Shown here in pieces: positions 27,197 through 35,532 of a DNA stretch of 64,000 nucleotides. Position 1 is the first letter of the stretch. Each line of letters begins with the position of its first letter. The notes under the pieces were generated by a model. The model did not search any database, was not told where the DNA came from, and was given only the letters and a program-made list of their open reading frames with translations. The DNA is from Candidatus Flexicrinis proximus. Lineage in GTDB: Bacteria > Chloroflexota > Anaerolineae > Aggregatilineales > Phototrophicaceae. Location: NCBI GenBank assembly GCA_016712885.1, contig JADJQF010000021.1, forward strand, positions 31,359-95,358. The letters run 5' to 3'. A program made the position numbers and the translations under genes.

Positions 27197-29110
27197 GCAG
27201 CGATCCTTTCGGGTAACGTGGGTATGATACGCGTGGCAGCCCGGGATAACAACGCCGGTGGACCTAAATGTCCTCAGTTTCTGGCGTTGGCAGAGACGGA
27301 TTTCGGCCTTGAATCGGGCGCATTGGCGTGATACGCTTGCGCAATCCTTGGGGGATAGTTCAACGGCAGAACTGCAGATTCTGGATCTGTTAATCTTGGT
27401 TCGAATCCAGGTCCCCCAGCACACGTGGAGAGAATTCGAACATCCACTACAGGAAGCGGCAGTTGTCAATCTGCCGCTTTTTGCATACCCATTCCCCGGC
27501 TTATTCGCCCTGCCGCCCTGCAGTTGATCGCTCAACTCACGTAGATAGGCAAACGGCGAACGCAGCACAAATCTCACATTTCCATCTTCACTCACTATGA
27601 CCCGTTCAACGATCTGGCGCAGCAAGTCTTTCTGGTCTGCGCGTTCCAAGCCATTATATATGGTTTGGATCATACTGATGATTTCGAGCGCTGCATTTAA
27701 GTTGTCGATGTGATAATCATGTTCAAACTCCAAGGTATCGAGCGCCCGCCGAACTTGTTGGCGCCGGTCCTGCCATTCGCTCCAAAGATCATGCCACACG
27801 TCCTCACTAACTTTTCCAGCAGCGAATAAGCGCAGCGTGCGTGCCTCTTCGTCATCAACATCCCTCAACACTTTCCGCAGCCGGGCGCCTTCGTCCGGAC
27901 GCAGCATGCCCAGCTGCTCCATCAATTCTTGCGTGAAGCTCTCGCGGATCATGGGGATCAGTTCGGGATTAACCTGTATTAGTGCAAACTCTTCAGCGAC
28001 ACGTGCCTCGATGACTGAACATAGGAAGCTGACGCCACCCGCCGAAGCCAGCCTATAGTAGGAGGTTCCACCGCCCGGCCGACCGGAATTCGACGTCGAA
28101 CCGGTCAGCCGGACCAAACGTCCATCTCGTCGTTGGTAGTAGGCTAGGCCGGTTAGAAGATAGTCGTGCTTCTGTTTGCGAGTCCGATGCTCAATGCGCT
28201 TGTCGAGAATCTCCACTCCATGCTCGAAATCCTCCGTCGAAACTAACGGTTCCCCGTTTCCCCGCGTGGTCTTGGGCATAAGTCCATTAGTCTTGCTGAC
28301 AACCCAGCCGGCATATGCCCAATTGTGGAAGGTATTCGAAAGCGTACTCACATGGCAGCGGCGAGTACCGTCTCTTAGCACTGTGACGAATGCTCCACCA
28401 CGCTGGCGCCGGTAACCTTTGGCGTGAAGTGCCTCCGCGATTTCCTCCAGCGTCAACTTGTCCGATAGCAGCAGTTCCCACGCTTCGCGCCACATCTGCG
28501 CACGTTCAGGGTCAATCTCAATCCTTCGTGTGAACCGACCAAACTGTTTCTTCGCGTCGTGTGTTGTGCGTTCCTCAACGTTGCGGTAACCATCTGGCGC
28601 TCGGCCACACCAGCCGCCACTCTGTCGTTTCGCCTGCAGGCCGCCTTTGACGCGAACGCCGAGCAGTGCGGACTCGCGGCGCGCCAGCGTGAACGAGAGC
28701 GTGACCAGAATACGATCGTCGGGATCCATCGGATCGAGGTCGGGCGAATTGGCGAAACGCACTGCCACGCCAAACTCGTGTAACTCGTCGATCGCGCGCA
28801 ATGCTTCCGTATCGTTGCGCCCGAATCGATCAGCGCGCTCAACGATCACATGCGAGAATTTCCCGGCACGCGCATCGCTTAATAGCTGCTGGTAACCTTC
28901 ACGCCTGGGAGTTTTTCCCGTCAGTACGTCGATGTATTCCCCGACCACCGCCATTTCAGAGCGATCAAGCACGTTTTTTTCTATCGCAAAGCGCTGACGT
29001 GCCCGTGACATCTCGGGTTTCTGATTCTCGTCGCTGCTGGTACGCAGATATAGTGCCCAGCCGCGCTGCGGCACAGCAAGCAGCGTAGATTTGCGTTTTG
29101 GTCGCGGCAT
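26603..29110 (-). CDS. Large serine recombinase, reading frame open through antisense tRNA-Gln into nitroreductase
   Basis: Resolvase/invertase-family integrase. YLRTSSDE near residue 20 carries the nucleophile Ser, and VERADRFGRND carries the catalytic Arg; the Recombinase domain follows (GRAPDGYRN, about 170-300). The expected zinc ribbon after HDYLLTGLAYY lacks its cysteines. A coiled-coil stretch leads to VLRSPFAYLREL near residue 525, where homology should stop (about position 27515). The frame then continues 835 codons in all: through the terminator, antisense to tRNA-Gln (giving WGTWIRTKINRSR), and in frame into the nitroreductase. Integration next to the tRNA probably replaced the original stop codon. 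The start has AGGG 7 nt upstream. The protein may really end only at 26603, or be cut short by a weak transcript. Confidence 0.75.
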   Translation of the reverse strand: MPRPKRKSTLLAVPQRGWALYLRTSSDENQKPEMSRARQRFAIEKNVLDRSEMAVVGEYIDVLTGKTPRREGYQQLLSDARAGKFSHVIVERADRFGRNDTEALRAIDELHEFGVAVRFANSPDLDPMDPDDRILVTLSFTLARRESALLGVRVKGGLQAKRQSGGWCGRAPDGYRNVEERTTHDAKKQFGRFTRRIEIDPERAQMWREAWELLLSDKLTLEEIAEALHAKGYRRQRGGAFVTVLRDGTRRCHVSTLSNTFHNWAYAGWVVSKTNGLMPKTTRGNGEPLVSTEDFEHGVEILDKRIEHRTRKQKHDYLLTGLAYYQRRDGRLVRLTGSTSNSGRPGGGTSYYRLASAGGVSFLCSVIEARVAEEFALIQVNPELIPMIRESFTQELMEQLGMLRPDEGARLRKVLRDVDDEEARTLRLFAAGKVSEDVWHDLWSEWQDRRQQVRRALDTLEFEHDYHIDNLNAALEIISMIQTIYNGLERADQKDLLRQIVERVIVSEDGNVRFVLRSPFAYLRELSDQLQGGRANKPGNGYAKSGRLTTAASCSGCSNSLHVCWGTWIRTKINRSRICSSAVELSPKDCASVSRQCARFKAEIRLCQRQKLRTFRSTGVVIPGCHAYHTHVTRKDRCMPQSSLRKPVVPAALDLLLTRRSINVSQLTDPGPDADELETILRIATRVPDHGKLAPWRIVVIQGDARLTLGDAWAEIYARQNPGALPELVEFERKRLLRAPLILAVHTRIVNLQKIPRWEQILSGAGVCLNALIAANALGYYGTWVSEWVAYDAEAKAALDIPAEDEVVGYVYIGSALTPTEERPRPVLSDVVRYL
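27349..27419 (+). tRNA. tRNA-Gln (CTG anticodon)
   Basis: Cloverleaf of 71 nt. Acceptor arm TGGGGGA/TCCCCCA including the U1-A72 pair typical of bacterial tRNA-Gln, discriminator G, and anticodon loop TTCTGGA with anticodon CTG. T-arm contains GGTTCGAATCC. The CCA end is not encoded (GCAC follows). It lies opposite the recombinase frame and next to it, the usual location of an integration site. Confidence 0.95.
27454..27483 (+). terminator. Rho-independent terminator after tRNA-Gln
   Basis: AAGCGGCAG (27454-27462) pairs with CTGCCGCTT (27471-27479), followed by TTTTG. The U-run is on the + strand, so it terminates the tRNA transcript. On the other strand the sequence after the stem is CCTG, so it should not stop the recombinase message. 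Confidence 0.85.
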
Positions 29111-29148
29111 TCCTAATCCCTAGATTGCCCTACGATCCGACGATGAAT

Positions 29149-29319
29149 TCACGATACCGCACTATTCCGGTTCTCTGATTTTTGGGACTTTATTCGTTGC
29201 TCTTCTACAGCCTTTGAATGTCCGTGTTTACTTTTTGCCAAAATCTGCGCCACCTTGAGAAGACGAATGACGAGGACCTTACCTTCTATAGCGGCTGACG
29301 GGTCGACTTGATGTGTCAT
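29149..29319 (-). CDS. Small basic protein upstream of the recombinase
   Basis: 56 aa from an ATG at 29319 (GTGGGG 10 nt upstream); an alternative ATG at 29343 overlaps the gene before it by 20 nt. The first half, VLVIRLLKVAQILAKSK, is an amphipathic helix and the second half is Lys/Glu/Ser-rich and looks disordered. No family recognised. It lies directly upstream of the recombinase on the same strand and may be an accessory factor, but evidence that it is expressed is thin. Confidence 0.4.
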   Translation of the reverse strand: MTHQVDPSAAIEGKVLVIRLLKVAQILAKSKHGHSKAVEEQRIKSQKSENRNSAVS

Positions 29320-29323
29320 CAGC

Positions 29324-29542
29324 TTATTGCCCCACCGCATCAATCACAGCCAAGGCCGTTGGACCATTTAGGTCAGCCTGCCAATTCGACCGCTCGTGCG
29401 CGGCGAAGGCCTGCTTGACGGCGATGCAGACGAGGCTGGCCAACGGGCGATCATCGGCAAGTGCCCACCCTGACAGATGCTGATATAGCGATATCTGCCC
29501 GGCAACTCCAATTCGGGCATCTCGAAGGGCTTCGCGATCCAT
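29324..29542 (-). CDS. Small protein of unknown function (72 aa)
   Basis: The ATG has a good Shine-Dalgarno AGGAG at 8 nt, and the protein looks soluble and alpha-helical (LYQHLSGWALADDR, then LASLVCIAVKQAFAAHER). First of three same-strand genes leading to the recombinase. No domain recognised. Confidence 0.5.
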   Translation of the reverse strand: MDREALRDARIGVAGQISLYQHLSGWALADDRPLASLVCIAVKQAFAAHERSNWQADLNGPTALAVIDAVGQ

Positions 29543-29882
29543 AGCGATTACTCCTGGCGATTCGAAGTCTCACCAGCGTAACCCACCAGCCAAAGGTTTT
29601 GGCGCGAATTTGTGGCGTTTCCGTGACACATTTTCCCATTCGGATGAGAAGAAGTCTCACGATGAGAATTTTCGTCACACCGATGTCATGGGTTCGCACT
29701 ACAGCCTGAACAAACTTTGAGAAAATATTGAGATCTGAATTTTCTGAATAGATTCTGAATTTTCTGAATAAATGTTGAGAATTTGTTGAGATCTTTTGCT
29801 CACTGCGTGGAATAAAATGGCAGTCTCAGCGGTGTGCTTAATGACCTGAACGCGAACTGACCTTAGCAAGGAGCCTGAACCG
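29543..29882. other. AT-rich intergenic region with a 20-bp-period direct repeat
   Basis: 340 bp, markedly richer in A+T than the flanks, between two divergent units. It contains TCTGAATTTTCTGAATA twice, at 29734-29750 and 29754-29770, a period of 20 bp (two helical turns), as well as TTGAGA repeated at 29728, 29774 and 29785. This is the kind of array a regulator binds cooperatively. No gene is seen; a 75-codon frame on the - strand is antisense to the next gene and lacks support. Confidence 0.5.
29734..29770. repeat. Two direct repeats spaced two helical turns, operator-like
   Basis: Identical 17-mers TCTGAATTTTCTGAATA at 29734-29750 and 29754-29770. Each copy itself contains TCTGAAT/TCTGAAT half-repeats. 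Located about 115 bp upstream of the response-regulator gene. Confidence 0.6.
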
Positions 29883-30527
29883 ATGTATCCAATTAGGTTG
29901 ATCTTTATCTCAACCAATGCGCTCACCCGCAGCGGGATAGCTCAGTTGGTCATTCAGGCGGATCAGACCATTGAAGTGGTCGGGGTCTTTTCCGACTTTC
30001 CGGCCGCCCGTAAGTTTCTCGACGATCATCCGGTCGATGTCTTCCTGATTGATGAAGCGCTGCCGCGTCATACGAATCTGGTGCAAGAGGTGAAAGCGCT
30101 CTGTCTGGAGCATCTCACTGTGGCTACGATCGCCATCCTGCATAGGCCCACCGTGAGTATCGTTCAGCAGCTCCTTTTAAGAGGTGTTCGCGGCATCCTT
30201 GAGAAGGACGATAACCTGGAACGCTATCTTGTGCAGGCGATTTTCCTGGGAAAGCTGCGCGGTCTATATCTTTCGCCAGCGATATCTCATCTCATTGACA
30301 GGCAGTTCAAGGTTCCTGTAAAGCTCGAGCAACGCCATATTGACGTGCTCAGATTGCTGGCCGATGGACTTCAACCAAAGGAAATTGCGCTGCATGTTGG
30401 GATAGGATGCAAAAGCGTCTACCGGATTCTCCAATCCCTTCGAGACACATTCAATGCCCAGAGCAATGCCCATCTGATTACTGTCGCGCATGAAAGCAAT
30501 TTATTCGAAGCACAAAGTGTTGATTGA
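29883..30527 (+). CDS. NarL/FixJ-type response regulator with atypical receiver
   Basis: 214 aa, with AAGGAG 9 nt before the ATG. N-terminal receiver (1-125): the phospho-acceptor Asp is kept in VDVFLIDEALP and the conserved Lys in GILEKDD. The acidic pair that binds Mg2+ at the end of strand 1 is replaced (LIFISTNALTRSGI instead of the usual VDDH). Phosphorylation is therefore doubtful. C-terminal LuxR helix-turn-helix: LEQRHIDVLRLLADGLQPKEIALHVGIG (contact helix CKSVYRILQSLRDTF). No histidine kinase is adjacent. It converges on the winged-helix/STAND regulator. Confidence 0.82.
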   Translation: MYPIRLIFISTNALTRSGIAQLVIQADQTIEVVGVFSDFPAARKFLDDHPVDVFLIDEALPRHTNLVQEVKALCLEHLTVATIAILHRPTVSIVQQLLLRGVRGILEKDDNLERYLVQAIFLGKLRGLYLSPAISHLIDRQFKVPVKLEQRHIDVLRLLADGLQPKEIALHVGIGCKSVYRILQSLRDTFNAQSNAHLITVAHESNLFEAQSVD

Positions 30528-30658
30528 ACAAAACTCCTGGTCAAATCAGGGTACTCCGTTATCCCCTGGCTAGTCGGCTCTTTGCTAGATGGGCATCCGT
30601 CGTCAGAGCTTCTTGGATACAAGGGGCGAAAGACTCATAGACACTTTGATGCGTAAAC

Positions 30659-33424
30659 TTACTCGGCGACGGGTGATGTGACGGGCGCTTTGTGGCGGTG
30701 AGTGATAAGCTGCACGACTTCATCCCAGACGAGAGACCTTCCCTTCAGCCCATGGACCTTCCAAGCTGTGCTCGCTTTTGACTGCAGGCCGCGTGTCACT
30801 TCGATGTATTCGATACGGTCGATTGTCGGTAATGGTAGCCCATAGGTCTCGCGAAGCGCCTCTGCGGCGCCGTATAGCTGCGCCGCAGGTTCGACCCGGT
30901 TCTGGGCGGCGAAGTGAGCGGCAAATTCCTCCAGCGCCGTCACCAGCGCGCTTTTGTCGTCACGCTTGTGACTGAGCATCAGACCGCGGTCAAGGTAGTC
31001 GAATGCCGTCTCGATGTCGCCTTCAATCCGCAGCAGTTTACCGAAAGCGATATAGACCCACGTCGTCATTGGAGGGTAGTTCAACTGTTGGCAAAGACGT
31101 AACGCTTCTTCGAGGGACGCTCGCACCTGTGGCGCATTGCCGTGATGCAGATCAATACGCGCGAGGCCGACCAACGGCCAGAGGGTCAGATTGATCAAGC
31201 CCAGGCTCCTGCACAACGTTAGGCAATTCTCCAGTTTACTCCTCGCTTCGGTCAGGTCGGCGCGGTAGAGCGCGATCCAGCTTTCGCATGTGAGCGCGAT
31301 CACCGTCCCCAGCATGTCGGCAGCCTGTCGGTACAGGTCCAGGCTCTGCGTGATCAGGTCCTGGGCGGACTCGTATTTGGCCTGCAGCAGCTCCACCCAG
31401 CTCAGGCCGGTAAGCGCCCACGCCATCCCCTGCGCGTCCGGTCCCTTGGGCATGGATTGCCACAGGGAGAGCGCCTCGGCGTAGCAGTCCCGAGCCTTCA
31501 GCGCTTCACCCTGATAGGTCGCGATCATACCCAGATTGTTCAGCGCCAGCGCCGTGTTTGAATCGTTCCGGTGTTCTCGCGCGATGTGTAACGCCTGTTC
31601 GGACAGCGCGCGTCCTTCGATATAGTCGCCCTGATTGACCAACGCCGAGGCCAGTACCAGCAGTGCACTGACGGTTCCTGTCGCGTCGCCCGCAGCTTCA
31701 TAAAGGCGGAGGCTCTCCCGGTACAAGCTCTGAACGATCTGGTACTCGCCAAGCCAGTCGGCCAACGCGCCTGCACAGTACAACGCCTGTGCGCGCAGCG
31801 GACTCGTGAGGTCTTCTGAGGCGTCCAGCACTTCGAAGAGCCGCTGCCGGCCTTCCCGCAGATTGCCCAACCGCAGCCAGAGATCGTACATGCCAATACT
31901 GATACGGAGCGCGCTTTCGCGGACGTTGTTTGCCAGTGCCCATTTCAGCGCCGCTCTCAGGTTGCCCATCTCCGCCTTCAGCCGCTCGATACGCTGATCC
32001 GGCAAAAGCAAATGGCTCTGTGCAAGCAGACTTTCATAATATGCCGCGTGATAGCGGCCGAGTTCCTGGGCTCCCTGCTCGTCGAGCAGCCCGTGACCAT
32101 ACTCTCGAAACGAGCCGAGAATCACATAGCGGGATTCGTCGCGCTGTGCACTGAGAAGACTCTTGCTACGCAGCGAGATCAGCATCTGTGCGATCTGCGT
32201 CCCGGTTATGGCGTCACGCGCGCAGACGGCTTGGGCTGCTTCGAGCGTGAAACTGCCGTTGAATACGCTCAATGAAACGAACAGCGCCTGTTCGCTGGCG
32301 TCCAGCAGCCGATAGCTCCAGTCGACGGCCGCCTGCAGCGTCCGATGCCGAGCGGGAAGATCGGATTGTCCTCCGACCAGCAGTTGCAGCCGGTCGTCCA
32401 GCCGCTTCAGCAGCTCTTGCGGGGTAAACCGCTTGCTTTGCACGGCCGTCAACTCTATGGCCAAAGGTAACCCATCCATCCGATCACAGATCTGCTGCAC
32501 TATGGCGGCATTTTCCGGATTGAGCTCAAAATACGGATAAATCGCCTGGGCGCGTTCTACAAACAATTGAACAGCTTCGCTCAACGCATTCATTTCGCCG
32601 TGGGCAGACACTGAATGGGACGTTAGCGACAAAGGCGGCACTTCGAAGTTGTGCTCGCCGTAGAGGTCAAATTTCTCCCGGCTGGTGATCAGGAATTTCA
32701 CGCCACGGGATGCCTTCAGAACTTCAAGTACCTGAGCTGCCGCGGCCTGAACATGCTCAAAATTGTCGAGGATGAGCAGCAGATTTTTGTCCCGCAGGTA
32801 ACTCTTCAGAGACGATACAAGCTCCTCCTCCGCTTTCTCCCTTATCCCGAAGACTTGAGCGATAGCGCTAATGACGAGTCCCGCGTTATCTACCGTTTGA
32901 AGATCGATGAAGTAAATCCCGTCGGTGAAGTGGTGTGGGTCATTGAGGAGTGCTACAAGCTCAAGCGAGAGCCTTGTTTTTCCAATCCCGCCGGGACCTG
33001 TGAGGGATATAAGTCTCACATCACGCTTACGAATCATTTTCTCCAATAGCGCTAACTCGCGTTCACGCCCGATGAACGATGTAAGCGGCATAGGAGGGGA
33101 ACCGTACCCGTTTTGCTGGCTGGCGGGATTGCGACCGTCAGGTGTTTCCACGTCCTGTTTGTCAACCCATTGGTAACCAACCTGAGGCTTGTAGGCATAC
33201 AGATAATTCTTCTCACTCCCGTAGACCTCACCCCATACGTTTTGCAGCAGGAATTTGTAGGATAGCGTCTGATTTTTGTGCTGAATGAGTACGCGCAACA
33301 ACGCCGATTCCGTAGGCGTAAACGCAATGGGTTTTCCGCCTTTGCGAATCTGGAGTGTGTCCAGATCGATTTCCAGGTCAGTTTGGATAGATGCCACGCT
33401 GTTCCCCCTATGTCTGGAGCGCAT
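30659..33424 (-). CDS. Winged-helix/STAND NTPase/TPR regulator with truncated winged helix
   Basis: 921 aa. Residues about 15-90 begin as an OmpR/PhoB winged helix (TPTESALLRVLIQHK, LLQNVWGEVYGSEKNYL). They jump straight to KPQVGYQWV, missing the usual 20-25 residues that hold the recognition helix and wing start. DNA binding is therefore in doubt. Next is an NB-ARC-like STAND module: FIGRERELALLEKMI, Walker A GPGGIGKTRL, Walker B LLLILDNFEH, ITSREKFDLYGE. The C-terminal 450 residues are TPR repeats (ALALNNLGMIATYQGE and similar). Related in its NTPase and TPR halves to the kinase array at 7.7-22.8 kb. TPR ligand unknown. Confidence 0.8.
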   Translation of the reverse strand: MRSRHRGNSVASIQTDLEIDLDTLQIRKGGKPIAFTPTESALLRVLIQHKNQTLSYKFLLQNVWGEVYGSEKNYLYAYKPQVGYQWVDKQDVETPDGRNPASQQNGYGSPPMPLTSFIGRERELALLEKMIRKRDVRLISLTGPGGIGKTRLSLELVALLNDPHHFTDGIYFIDLQTVDNAGLVISAIAQVFGIREKAEEELVSSLKSYLRDKNLLLILDNFEHVQAAAAQVLEVLKASRGVKFLITSREKFDLYGEHNFEVPPLSLTSHSVSAHGEMNALSEAVQLFVERAQAIYPYFELNPENAAIVQQICDRMDGLPLAIELTAVQSKRFTPQELLKRLDDRLQLLVGGQSDLPARHRTLQAAVDWSYRLLDASEQALFVSLSVFNGSFTLEAAQAVCARDAITGTQIAQMLISLRSKSLLSAQRDESRYVILGSFREYGHGLLDEQGAQELGRYHAAYYESLLAQSHLLLPDQRIERLKAEMGNLRAALKWALANNVRESALRISIGMYDLWLRLGNLREGRQRLFEVLDASEDLTSPLRAQALYCAGALADWLGEYQIVQSLYRESLRLYEAAGDATGTVSALLVLASALVNQGDYIEGRALSEQALHIAREHRNDSNTALALNNLGMIATYQGEALKARDCYAEALSLWQSMPKGPDAQGMAWALTGLSWVELLQAKYESAQDLITQSLDLYRQAADMLGTVIALTCESWIALYRADLTEARSKLENCLTLCRSLGLINLTLWPLVGLARIDLHHGNAPQVRASLEEALRLCQQLNYPPMTTWVYIAFGKLLRIEGDIETAFDYLDRGLMLSHKRDDKSALVTALEEFAAHFAAQNRVEPAAQLYGAAEALRETYGLPLPTIDRIEYIEVTRGLQSKASTAWKVHGLKGRSLVWDEVVQLITHRHKAPVTSPVAE

Positions 33425-33725
33425 CTTGAGAATTTCTTCAGATTGTTGAGCGGATCGCTGTGAAGCTGATCGCCTGAACTGTAACTGTCTGCAATTAATG
33501 TAGCGTCATTATCACCAGAGTGAGCAAAAAGCGCCAGCACAAAACAACCTTTGCTGACCTGAATGGGATAAGCGCGACTATCAATGGGGGTGGATCACCC
33601 AGAACATGATTGCCGGATACCGAGGCAGAGGATTTTCTTAAGCCGATGCAAATTCTTGTACATCAAATGTCAAAAAGTGTCGTTCAAAGGATCTGGTTTG
33701 GCGATACGCTCTGAACAAGGCAAAT
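33425..33725. other. Intergenic region between divergent genes
   Basis: 301 bp between the starts of the STAND regulator (- strand) and the small membrane protein (+ strand). It presumably carries both promoters. I see no clear box pair or hairpin; a 78-codon frame starting at 33584 has poor codon pattern and no ribosome-binding site. Confidence 0.4.
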
Positions 33726-34178
33726 ATGCGAGGGCAAAACCAGATGACAACGCAAATACTGATCGCAGGGAGTATCAGTCTGGCCGTCGTGGGTGGCGAG
33801 ACGCCCATGCCCGAAAATAGAGGCAATCGATTTGCAGTCGCTGGCGGACTGCTCCAGATGGCGATGGCGATCAGCGTTCTGTTCCTGCCGGTGTTCGCTA
33901 TCTGCCTGCCACAGGGTCAGGAAATTGTCTGTCAGCGGCAGTCGTACATCCAGCAGGGCGGGAGCGTACTGGGCTTTGCTTTCTTGCTCCTGATGATTGT
34001 CGCCGGCGTCCTTGCGCTCGTCAGCACGAGAATCGAGAACGTTTCGCAAGCGGGTCGCCTTCGCTGGATCGCCGTGCTTCTCTCGGTGAGCTTCGTCATC
34101 GTCGGCGCGTGGAGCATCGGGCTGACTTTCGTACCCGGAGCGCTGCTTCTACTGCTATCCGCGCTGTTCAGTCGCTAA
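33726..34178 (+). CDS. Small integral membrane protein, four predicted helices
   Basis: 150 aa as drawn; AAGG lies 5 nt before the ATG at 33726. A shorter form from an ATG at 33807 is possible and would begin MPENRGNRFAV. Hydrophobic segments: LLQMAMAISVLFLPVFAICL, VLGFAFLLLMIVAGVLALV, and two close ones in the last 40 residues (WIAVLLSVSFVIVGAWSIG; LTFVPGALLLLLSALF). Two Cys flank the first loop. No family recognised. Confidence 0.5.
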   Translation: MRGQNQMTTQILIAGSISLAVVGGETPMPENRGNRFAVAGGLLQMAMAISVLFLPVFAICLPQGQEIVCQRQSYIQQGGSVLGFAFLLLMIVAGVLALVSTRIENVSQAGRLRWIAVLLSVSFVIVGAWSIGLTFVPGALLLLLSALFSR

Positions 34179-34369
34179 GGCGCAAGCCGAGACGCTAAAG
34201 GGATGCTACAGTTGTTGACTGTCTCAACCCGTCCGAGTTCGAGGGGCAGTGGCGCGTACAGCAGGCCGCAATCAGCGCTGCTCAGTTAACGATGGTGGTT
34301 TTCGTGTCCAACACTAGGGGTGCACTACAAGGCCGTAAGTGACAAATTCTTCGCACAGACCTGCGCGAA

Positions 34370-35443
34370 CTATTCTATGACGACGAATTGGATGCGCCTG
34401 TCAATTTCCATCAAACGGACACGATCTCCCGATGACATGTTGTATCTACGCAGTTCACCTGGGTAGCGTCCCACTACCTCGAAGTGTGAATAAATCAGAT
34501 TACTCGCGTCAACCCATTGAGGGTCGTAGGCATTCTCAAGCGTCGCGATGACTTCGCCCGTAGGAAACGCCGCCACCTCATAGGTGTATCCGTACAAGAA
34601 CAAAAGAGAAGCGCCATCGGGAGAGAAGCTCACCGGATAAAACTGCACTGACGGATCATAAACCCCGTCAATCATATAGGATTCTGTATTGAGCGTATCA
34701 ACATTTATGCGTGTGAATTTGCCCGCGCCTCCATCTGTCGTCAATATTTCGTCAGTGGATGGAATACGCGTCCAATATGGTGCATACGCTGGAAGTTCGA
34801 TCCGGCTTGAATCTGCTGAATTCACGAGAAACGATGCTCCTTGAAGCGCACTGTTTCGAACATTCCCAATAAATTGATCGTCTCTCAACCACCCAATACT
34901 GTCGTAACCTGAAATTCCATATTTGTCGGCGCAGATCTGAGTCCTAAGGTCGAGTGTGCAGCGTTCGAGCAGGCCGTCGCGCGCAGCAGCGCTGATACTT
35001 TCAAGTTTTGTATCATAATGACTGACCAAAAGGAAATTGTCATCGGGGATACGGTCGATTTCAAACACATTGCGGGAGCTAAAAACGCTTCGCGCCGTAC
35101 CCGCATCCACGTCAATCTCTAAAATCTGACTTTCCCCAGCAACCATTCCGCCGCAGCACCCCCCGCCTTCGAGAAGGTAGATGACATTACGCTGAGAATC
35201 AACTTCGAAGTCGAGAATTTGTCCAAGTTGTGTATGGTGCGTATATAACAGGTTGCTCTCCCCAGTGTAGGGATTCAGTGACCAAAACGTTTCTGCTTCA
35301 TGATCCAGCACAACGACGGGCACACTGGTGTGCATCTCGCCTTGGATAACAGCGGATTGAGTAAACAAGATCGAAGCAATGCTGATAGTCATAACTATCT
35401 TGTGCAGCACTTGCCTCAGTTGATATTCAATTAGTCTGTTCAC
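34370..35443 (-). CDS. Exported beta-propeller-like protein, putative immunity partner of RHS tip A
   Basis: 357 aa from a GTG at 35443, chosen for AAGG 7 nt upstream (a TTG at 35467 would add 8 residues). Basic N-region then IVMTISIASILFTQSAVIQG, a signal peptide. The mature part is beta-rich with WD40/TolB-like blades such as VDSQRNVIYLLEGG, IPDDNFLLVSHYD and VSFSPDGASLLFLYGY, and a CC pair in LEGGGCCGG. No catalytic motif. It lies 89 nt downstream of RHS tip A on the same strand. Its counterparts at 39246, 42840 and 45047 occupy the same place after the other tips, so I infer a role as cognate immunity or inhibitor outside the cytoplasm. Confidence 0.65.
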   Translation of the reverse strand: MNRLIEYQLRQVLHKIVMTISIASILFTQSAVIQGEMHTSVPVVVLDHEAETFWSLNPYTGESNLLYTHHTQLGQILDFEVDSQRNVIYLLEGGGCCGGMVAGESQILEIDVDAGTARSVFSSRNVFEIDRIPDDNFLLVSHYDTKLESISAAARDGLLERCTLDLRTQICADKYGISGYDSIGWLRDDQFIGNVRNSALQGASFLVNSADSSRIELPAYAPYWTRIPSTDEILTTDGGAGKFTRINVDTLNTESYMIDGVYDPSVQFYPVSFSPDGASLLFLYGYTYEVAAFPTGEVIATLENAYDPQWVDASNLIYSHFEVVGRYPGELRRYNMSSGDRVRLMEIDRRIQFVVIE

Positions 35444-35532
35444 GAGATGGCCTTGACTGTAACGCAACGGGCTGGAGTCTCACTTGACCGCAGTAGAAGT
35501 GTTGGCGAACACTTGGAAATCGTGATCGAGGT

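Noticed and set aside
29734..29770. Possible CRISPR-like repeat
   Set aside because: Only two copies with a 3-bp interval, no spacers and no cas genes in the window.
29699..29926. 75-codon frame on the - strand over the regulator start
   Set aside because: It overlaps the start of the response regulator, which has its own strong Shine-Dalgarno, and translates a direct-repeat AT-rich region.
33584..33820. 78-codon frame before the small membrane protein
   Set aside because: No ribosome-binding site, unlikely composition, and overlap with a better-supported membrane protein.
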